In this document: positions 6,947-10,710 of the stretch, in pieces
Layout: each line of letters starts with the position of its first letter
Numbering within the stretch: the first letter of the stretch is position 1
Assembly (NCBI GenBank): GCA_900547315.1
Contig: URGI01000062.1
Coordinates: 1 to 10,710 of the forward strand
Source: an uncultured Eubacteriales bacterium
Lineage (GTDB): Bacteria; Bacillota; Clostridia; Oscillospirales; Oscillospiraceae
Direction: 5' to 3'
Length of the DNA: 10,710 bases
Notes under the pieces: model-generated
The model's database searches: none
What the model was told of the DNA's origin: nothing
Seen by the model: the letters and a program-made list of their open reading frames with translations, nothing else
Translations under genes and position numbers: made by a program

Positions 6947-6975
6947 TTTATAGAGATTTCTTTATAGACATTAAA
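6947..6975 (-). promoter_or_regulatory. Predicted sigma-A promoter of tetR-cls
   Basis: On the minus strand, TATAAA (6952-6947, 5 of 6 to the -10 consensus) follows TTTAAT (6975-6970, a weak -35) with exactly 17 bp between them. The tetR ribosome site lies ~17 bp after the -10. Another TATAAA exists one repeat unit upstream, so the exact -10 is not certain. Confidence 0.55.
6949..6966. promoter_or_regulatory. Palindromic operator candidate inside the tetR promoter
   Basis: TATAGAGATTTCTTTATA is an imperfect palindrome with 14 of 18 symmetric positions (TATA-n-AGA-nn-TCT-n-TATA). It overlaps the predicted -10 and spacer of the tetR-cls promoter. The stretch also contains the direct repeat TTTATAGA twice at a 14-bp period (6947-6954 and 6961-6968). 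Size and position fit a TetR-dimer operator giving autorepression; binding is inferred only. Confidence 0.45.
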
Positions 6976-7001
6976 ATATCATTTTTCCGGGCGGATTGCA
7001 A

Positions 7002-7036
7002 GCCCCGCGTTTGCCCGCGGCGGCGGGGCGCGGCGT
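7002..7036 (+). other. GC-rich hairpin with T-run in the divergent intergenic region
   Basis: GCCCCGC (7002-7008) can pair with GCGGGGC (7023-7029) across a 14-nt GC-rich loop, followed by GCGGCGTTTTT. It lies between divergent genes, where a terminator for a protein gene is not expected. It could stop antisense readthrough, act as a leader attenuator, or be chance in GC-rich DNA. Nothing else recognisable was seen in 6976-7110. Confidence 0.3.
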
Positions 7037-7113
7037 TTTTCAGACAGATTATAAATTATGCCTGACTTTAGCGCACTAAAAAAACCGTGCCCATAGCGCG
7101 CGAAAAAGGGACG

Positions 7114-7125
7114 TGATAATATAAC
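7114..7125 (+). promoter_or_regulatory. Possible extended -10 promoter of the DUF308 gene
   Basis: TGATAATATAAC contains TG-n-TAATAT (extended -10-like) and an overlapping TATAAC. No convincing -35 lies 16-18 bp upstream. It sits ~52 bp before the chosen start codon, a plausible place for the promoter of the rightward genes. Confidence 0.3.
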
Positions 7126-7176
7126 TCCATAAAATGCGGAGGCTATGTGTTCACTTCCGCGGAATCGAGGTATCAT

Positions 7177-7767
7177 ATGCGTTCTGTTAAGCCGATGAAG
7201 GCTGCAAAAATATCGTATATTATAATTTCCGCGCTGCTCTGCGTGTTCGGCGTCGTGATGATGGCCGTGCCGGAGCTGAGCGTGACCGTTGTGGGTACGG
7301 TGCTCGGCATCGCGATGATCGTGTTCGGCATCGTGAAGCTCGCCGCATACTTCTCCAAGGATCTGTTCCGCCTTGCATTCCAGTACGATCTGGCCTTCGG
7401 CATCCTGCTTATAGCCCTCGGTGTTCTGGTGCTGCTCCAGCCGGACGGCGCGATGAGCTTCTTCTGCATCGTGCTCGGCATATGTGTGCTTACGGACGGC
7501 CTGTTCAAGATCCAGATAGCTATTGACGCGAAGCGCTTCGGCATCACCAAATGGTGGATCGTGATGGTCATGGCTATCCTCACTGTCGCCATGGGCATTG
7601 TCCTTGTGCTGCGCCCTGGCGAGAGTGCCGCGGTCATCATGCTGCTTGCGGGCATCGGCATTTTCGTTGAGGGACTGCTGAATATATGCGTCTCCCTCTG
7701 CACGGTCAAGATAGTCAAGAACCAGTACCCTGACGTCATAGAAGGCGATTACGAGGTAGAAGAGTAA
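7177..7767 (+). CDS. HdeD/DUF308-family six-helix membrane protein
   Basis: This is a 196-residue integral membrane protein with six hydrophobic helices in three similar pairs (~11-30, 35-57, 68-87, 92-114, 126-146, 150-172). Each pair has the DUF308 flavour of G-hhhh-G-hh-L-hh-P (for example LIALGVLVLLQPDGAMSFF), followed by an acidic C-terminal tail (EGDYEVEE). HdeD proteins are linked with acid and envelope stress in enteric bacteria; the molecular activity is not established. I chose ATG 7177 because GAGG (7167-7170) gives 6-nt spacing. A GTG at 7147, 4 nt after GGAGG, would add ten residues and remains possible. The gene is 44 bp upstream of the lipid-kinase gene, in the same direction and likely cotranscribed. 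Confidence 0.88.
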   Translation: MRSVKPMKAAKISYIIISALLCVFGVVMMAVPELSVTVVGTVLGIAMIVFGIVKLAAYFSKDLFRLAFQYDLAFGILLIALGVLVLLQPDGAMSFFCIVLGICVLTDGLFKIQIAIDAKRFGITKWWIVMVMAILTVAMGIVLVLRPGESAAVIMLLAGIGIFVEGLLNICVSLCTVKIVKNQYPDVIEGDYEVEE

Positions 7768-7811
7768 TATATATAGAATAAAGTAATACCGAGAGATGAA
7801 AGAGGTATTGG

Positions 7812-8651
7812 GTGGATAATTTTATAGTGCTTTATAATCCGCTCGCGGGCAATGGTACGGCTCAGGATAAAATGCGTGAGCTTGAATCGCTCATGCAGGG
7901 AGACCGCCTTTATTTCAGCAATATGCTGGATATAAGGGATTACGGAGCCTTCTTCAACGACATGCCGGACGGCGCTTCGATCATCATCTGCGGCGGAGAC
8001 GGCACGCTGAACCGCTTCCTGAATGATACCGAGGACATCCGACCCGACTGCGACATCTATTATTATCCCAGCGGCAGCGGCAATGACTTCGCCCGCGACA
8101 TCGGCGCGGAGCGCGGTGCCCCTCCGGTGCTTATCAACCGCTACATAGAGCACCTGCCGAAGATATGCGTCAACGGCAAGGAGCACCGCTTCATAAACGG
8201 CATTGGCTACGGCATCGACGGCTACTGCTGCGAGAAGGGCGATGAGCTGCGCGGCAAGGGCAACGGCGAGGTGAACTACACCGCGATAGCGATAAAGGGA
8301 CTGCTGTTCCACTATAAGCCGACGGGCGCGACTATAACGGTCGATGGTGTTGAGCACCGCTTCGAGAAGGTCTGGCTCGCGCCGACGATGATAGGCCGCT
8401 ACTATGGCGGCGGCATGATGCCGACGCCGGAGCAGGACAGGCTGAATGGCGACGGCGCGGTCTCCGTGACGGCGTACTACGGCAGCGGAAAGCTGAAAAG
8501 CCTTGCGGTGTTCCCGTCGATATTTAAGGGTGAGCATATAAAGCACAGCGAGATGGTTGCGGTTCTCAGCGGGAGAAACATAACGGTTTGCTTTGACGAG
8601 CCGAGACCCCTCCAGATAGACGGGGAAACGGTGCCCGGCGTGCGCGAATAA
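7812..8651 (+). CDS. Diacylglycerol kinase-family lipid kinase (YegS/DgkB/LCB5 type)
   Basis: This 279-residue soluble or peripheral kinase likely phosphorylates diacylglycerol or a related lipid, feeding phosphatidate back to phospholipid synthesis. Motifs: NPLAGNG at 9-15 in the first strand, the nucleotide loop GGDGTLN at 61-67, and SGSGNDFARD at ~87-96. It continues with the C-terminal beta-sandwich marked by GRYYGGGMMPTP and the closing LQIDGE stretch. The start is GTG at 7812, preceded by AGAGG (7801-7805) with 6-nt spacing; no better ATG exists in frame. Length is slightly below the family's usual ~290-310. Substrate (diacylglycerol, sphingoid base or undecaprenol) cannot be told from the sequence. 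Neighbours point to membrane lipid metabolism. The next gene has its own promoter. Confidence 0.93.
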   Translation: MDNFIVLYNPLAGNGTAQDKMRELESLMQGDRLYFSNMLDIRDYGAFFNDMPDGASIIICGGDGTLNRFLNDTEDIRPDCDIYYYPSGSGNDFARDIGAERGAPPVLINRYIEHLPKICVNGKEHRFINGIGYGIDGYCCEKGDELRGKGNGEVNYTAIAIKGLLFHYKPTGATITVDGVEHRFEKVWLAPTMIGRYYGGGMMPTPEQDRLNGDGAVSVTAYYGSGKLKSLAVFPSIFKGEHIKHSEMVAVLSGRNITVCFDEPRPLQIDGETVPGVRE

Positions 8652-8678
8652 AGCGTGACTGCCTGCGAGGAAAAGGTT

Positions 8679-8707
8679 TTGCAGCCGGCGTGATACTATG
8701 GTATAAT
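8679..8707 (+). promoter_or_regulatory. Sigma-A promoter of the alarmone synthetase operon
   Basis: A perfect -10 TATAAT (8702-8707) lies 17 bp after TTGCAG (8679-8684), which keeps the key TTG of the -35. The expected start of transcription is ~8713-8715, inside the inverted repeat that follows. Confidence 0.75.
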
Positions 8708-8708
8708 A

Positions 8709-8738
8709 AATGGGCAGTATAATTATGTACTGCCCATT
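8709..8738. repeat. Perfect 11-bp inverted repeat at the transcription start
   Basis: AATGGGCAGTA (8709-8719) is repeated inverted as TACTGCCCATT (8728-8738) with an 8-nt AT-rich spacer. It begins 2 bp after the -10 box and covers the predicted start site. As DNA it could be an operator for a dimeric regulator; as RNA it would form a 5'-terminal stem-loop of the mRNA, ending 7 nt before the ribosome site AAGGAG. It lacks a T-run, so it is not a typical terminator. Confidence 0.8.
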
Positions 8739-8757
8739 TGAATTTAAGGAGAAAGCA

Positions 8758-9432
8758 TTGAACGGGATCAAGAACATCGAGGGAAATGTTATTTCCAGAA
8801 TATACAGCAACAACGAAATAAAGGAGCGCCTCCAGACCTACACCGCGCCGTACCGCGAGCTGATGAGCTATTACCGCTGCGCGATGATGGAGGTGTCCAC
8901 AAAGTTCAATGTCCTCGACGAGGAGCTGTCGCTTCAGTATGACCGCAACCCGATAGAGGCGATAAAGACGCGGCTAAAATCGCCTGAGAGCATCATGGAC
9001 AAGCTCAGCCGCCGCGGACTGCCGTTCTCGGCGGAGAGCATTGAGCAGAACCTGAACGATATCGCGGGCGTCCGCGTGATATGCGCGTACATCTCGGATA
9101 TATACATGCTGCGTGACGCGCTGCTGCGGCAGGACGATATCGTGCTCCTGCAGGAGAAGGACTATATCAAAAACCCGAAGCCGAACGGCTACCGCAGTCT
9201 TCATCTCATAGTGGAGACGCCGATATTCCTGCATGACCAGAAGAAGCAGATGCGCGTCGAGGTGCAGTTCCGCACGATGGCGATGGATTGGTGGGCGAGC
9301 GTGGAGCATAAGCTGCGCTACAAGAAGCCCGCCGCGCCGGAAGAGGTCAACAGCGAACTGAAGGAGTGCGCGGAGATAAGCGCCGACCTCGACAAGCGCC
9401 TTGAAAAGCTGCGCCAGAGGACGGAATTTTGA
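8758..9432 (+). CDS. Small alarmone synthetase, RelP/YwaC-like ((p)ppGpp synthetase)
   Basis: This 224-residue single-domain GTP pyrophosphokinase transfers pyrophosphate from ATP to GDP or GTP, making the stringent-response alarmone. It has the synthetase domain only, with no HD hydrolase, TGS or ACT domains. Motifs: NPIEAIKTRLKSPESIMDKL (~64-83), DIAGVRVIC (101-109), DYIKNPKPNGYRSLHLIVE (135-153) with the GYRSLH G-loop, and VEVQFRTMAMDWWASVEHKL (~167-186) including the catalytic Glu168 region, then RYK. From memory this wording is closer to B. subtilis YwaC (RelP) than to YjbM (RelQ). The start is TTG 8758: AAGGAG (8746-8751) lies 6 nt before it, while the upstream in-frame ATGs at 8710 and 8725 fall inside the hairpin without ribosome sites. 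The flippase-like gene follows after 16 bp. Confidence 0.94.
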   Translation: MNGIKNIEGNVISRIYSNNEIKERLQTYTAPYRELMSYYRCAMMEVSTKFNVLDEELSLQYDRNPIEAIKTRLKSPESIMDKLSRRGLPFSAESIEQNLNDIAGVRVICAYISDIYMLRDALLRQDDIVLLQEKDYIKNPKPNGYRSLHLIVETPIFLHDQKKQMRVEVQFRTMAMDWWASVEHKLRYKKPAAPEEVNSELKECAEISADLDKRLEKLRQRTEF

Positions 9433-9448
9433 CGGGGGAATGCCGTGA

Positions 9449-10465
9449 ATGGATAAAAAGCATTTGAAATCAATATTTTCGGCACTGCTGACGCTGCTCA
9501 TACTGGTCGGGATCATGGCGCTTGTGCTGCGCGGCAACGTGGAAGCCATCATGAACAGCATCACGTCGATAAGCGCACCGTCGCTCATCGCGCTGCTTGC
9601 GCTCGGTCTTGGCTACCAGCTCCTCGACTCCGCCATGTGCATGACGCTCGTACGCAGTCGCCTGCCGGAGCTGAGCTACCGCCAGGCCTTTGAGCTCACG
9701 TTTCTGGGCGTGTTCGGCCTCGTCATCAGCGGCGGCGCGGCGACGATACCGATGCAGAGCGGGTATCTGTATAATCAGGGGCTTGACGTCGGCAACAGCG
9801 TCGGCCTGATGATAATGAAGTACATTTTCCACAAGGGCACGATTTTTCTCTACGCGCTCATAATGCTGGTCACTCAGAGCGGTTGGCTCGGCGCGAACCT
9901 GCCCTCCGCGGAGAAATATCTCGCACTCGGCTTCGGCTTCTGCCTGCTCATCATCCTCGCGCTGATCCTTATATGCACATGGGATGCGCTCCGCCGCTTC
10001 GCGCTGAAGATGATAGAGAAGCTGCCAGACAGCGGCAAATGGCCGCGGCGCAAGGTGAAATGGAGCGAGAACATTGGACTCATGTACTCGGAGGCGCGGC
10101 ATCTTGCGCAGACAAAGTGGCGCATGTGGGCGATGCTCGGGCTGAACTTCGCAAAGCTGTTTGTCCTTTACTGTGTGCCGTATGTCGGCGCGCGGGCGGT
10201 TGGCGCGGACGTGCTTGAATTCGTGCGGATGCAGCTGCTGGCGTCGCTGATGCTGCTGCTGTCCGGCGTGCTGCCGAATGTCTCTGGCCTCGGTTCGGTA
10301 GAAATCGCGTTCCTCTTCGTTTTTAAAGGCTTCCTTGGTGAGGTCAACGCGCCGAGCGTACTGGTGCTGTACCGCATCGCAAGCTACTTCTTCCCGTTCA
10401 TAATCGGCGTGATAGTGTTCATGGCCTGCCGCAAGAAAATAGTCCCCGAGAAAAAAGAAGCATAA
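9449..10465 (+). CDS. Flippase-like membrane protein (LPG_synthase_TM / UPF0104 family)
   Basis: This 338-residue integral membrane protein has about eight hydrophobic segments (~9-27, 43-65, 82-100, 118-142, 157-177, 226-246, 260-288, 305-327). It matches the membrane half of lysyl-phosphatidylglycerol synthases (MprF) without the aminoacyl-transferase domain. Family-like motifs are the loop GGAATIPMQSGYLYNQG at ~95-111 and the late PNVSGLGSVEIAF at ~276-288, corresponding to the P-GG-G-E pattern of the family. Such stand-alone proteins are thought to flip lipids or polyprenyl-linked substrates; the substrate here is unknown. The ATG at 9449 has GGGGGA at 9434-9439 (9-nt spacing), 16 bp after the alarmone synthetase stop, so the two form an operon. 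The tail is short and basic-acidic (RKKIVPEKKEA). A terminator follows. Confidence 0.88.
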   Translation: MDKKHLKSIFSALLTLLILVGIMALVLRGNVEAIMNSITSISAPSLIALLALGLGYQLLDSAMCMTLVRSRLPELSYRQAFELTFLGVFGLVISGGAATIPMQSGYLYNQGLDVGNSVGLMIMKYIFHKGTIFLYALIMLVTQSGWLGANLPSAEKYLALGFGFCLLIILALILICTWDALRRFALKMIEKLPDSGKWPRRKVKWSENIGLMYSEARHLAQTKWRMWAMLGLNFAKLFVLYCVPYVGARAVGADVLEFVRMQLLASLMLLLSGVLPNVSGLGSVEIAFLFVFKGFLGEVNAPSVLVLYRIASYFFPFIIGVIVFMACRKKIVPEKKEA

Positions 10466-10475
10466 AGCGTATAAG

Positions 10476-10511
10476 AACTCCCGCCATGATTTCCATGGCG
10501 GGAGTTTTGTT
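10476..10511 (+). terminator. Intrinsic terminator of the alarmone synthetase-flippase operon
   Basis: AACTCCCGCCATG (10476-10488) and CATGGCGGGAGTT (10494-10506) form a perfect 13-bp stem with a 5-nt loop, followed by TTTTGTT. It also lies just after the minus-strand regulator stop (10510-10512) and could serve both transcripts. Confidence 0.92.
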
Positions 10512-10710
10512 AATCTCTGAAGTCAAAAAGATCGCGAGGCTTAACATCGAGAATTTCACATAATTTAAAAATAAGGTCAAATGACACTCCTACATTGCCA
10601 AGCTCTATTGCGCTGATATGGCTCCTGTCTATGTCAGCCAGCTCGGCAAGCTGCAGTTGTGTCAGTTTTTTTCGCTTACGGTAGTAAACAATGTTTAGTC
10701 CGAACTTTTC
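10510..10710 (-). CDS. XRE-family helix-turn-helix regulator, C-terminal part (runs off the window)
   Basis: The minus strand is open from the window edge to TAA at 10512-10510 and encodes 66 residues of a Cro/C1-type DNA-binding protein. KLTQLQLAELADIDRSHIS is the helix-turn-helix (recognition helix DRSHISAIE), followed by the usual GNVGVSFDLIFKLCEILDVKPRDLF ending (helices 4-5, given here in two parts as GNVGVSF and the FKLCEIL helix). The protein ends DFRD. Only the first few residues are missing, so it is probably a single-domain regulator of ~70-75 residues. GC is about 40 % (81 of 201 bases counted), far below the genes to its left, and its codons are AT-rich, suggesting an acquired or mobile-element gene. 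The start lies beyond the window. Confidence 0.9.
   Translation of the reverse strand, partial: EKFGLNIVYYRKRKKLTQLQLAELADIDRSHISAIELGNVGVSFDLIFKLCEILDVKPRDLFDFRD

Noticed and set aside
6949..6968. CRISPR-like repeat (TTTATAGA twice)
   Set aside because: There are only two 8-bp copies inside a promoter; no array, spacers or cas genes are present.
7796..7819. Seven-codon leader frame overlapping the lipid-kinase start
   Set aside because: Its ATG is almost on top of the purine stretch that would be its ribosome site, and the purines at 7801-7805 fit the GTG at 7812 better. Probably chance.
7749..8813. A 354-codon minus-strand frame
   Set aside because: It is antisense to the lipid kinase gene, whose family motifs, start and ribosome site are clear. 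The frame has low-complexity Arg/Ala/Val composition typical of a shadow in GC-rich DNA.

Overview
Most of this window (about 985 to the end) reads as chromosome from a fairly GC-rich Clostridia-type Bacillota, perhaps an uncultured gut Oscillospiraceae-like organism. The lineage is inferred from gene style (liv ABC ATPases, strong AGGAGG-type ribosome sites, frequent ATA isoleucine codons, GTG/TTG starts) and was not confirmed by any search. The first ~985 bases do not belong with the rest. Bases 5-62 are an exact Illumina P5/TruSeq universal adapter. Bases 63 to ~985 are an AT-richer fragment (about 40 % GC by partial counts) from another genome, resembling Lachnospiraceae. That fragment carries the 3' end of proS followed by the 5' part of cca, both on the minus strand. 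At ~984-993 the fragment is fused to livG, and both proS and livG lose their 5' ends at this point. The left end is therefore best read as an assembly or library chimera, not biology.

Layout after the junction. (1) livG-livF (+), the two ATPases of a branched-chain amino-acid ABC importer, overlapping by 8 bp and closed by an intrinsic terminator. (2) A histidine kinase and an OmpR-type response regulator (+), overlapping by 4 bp and closed by a long hairpin. (3) A small, clearly coding-like gene (+, 4466-4699) whose ATG appears destroyed by a one-base deletion, followed by a strong terminator lying between convergent genes. (4) A tetR-cls operon (-): a TetR regulator overlapping cardiolipin synthase by 4 bp, with a promoter containing a palindromic operator candidate. 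(5) Divergent from it, a six-helix DUF308/HdeD-like membrane protein and a diacylglycerol-kinase-family lipid kinase (+). (6) A good sigma-A promoter followed by a perfect 11-bp inverted repeat, then a RelP-like small alarmone synthetase with a TTG start and, 16 bp later, a flippase-like LPG-synthase-TM membrane protein (+), closed by a perfect-stem terminator. (7) The C-terminal part of an AT-rich XRE-family regulator on the minus strand, running off the window.

Taken together, 4772-10465 is an envelope/lipid and stress neighbourhood: cardiolipin synthesis, lipid phosphorylation, a multipass membrane protein, alarmone synthesis and a lipid-flippase-like protein. The pairing of an alarmone synthetase with a flippase-like protein is the most interesting native arrangement. 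No tRNA, rRNA, CRISPR array, insertion sequence or phage gene was seen.
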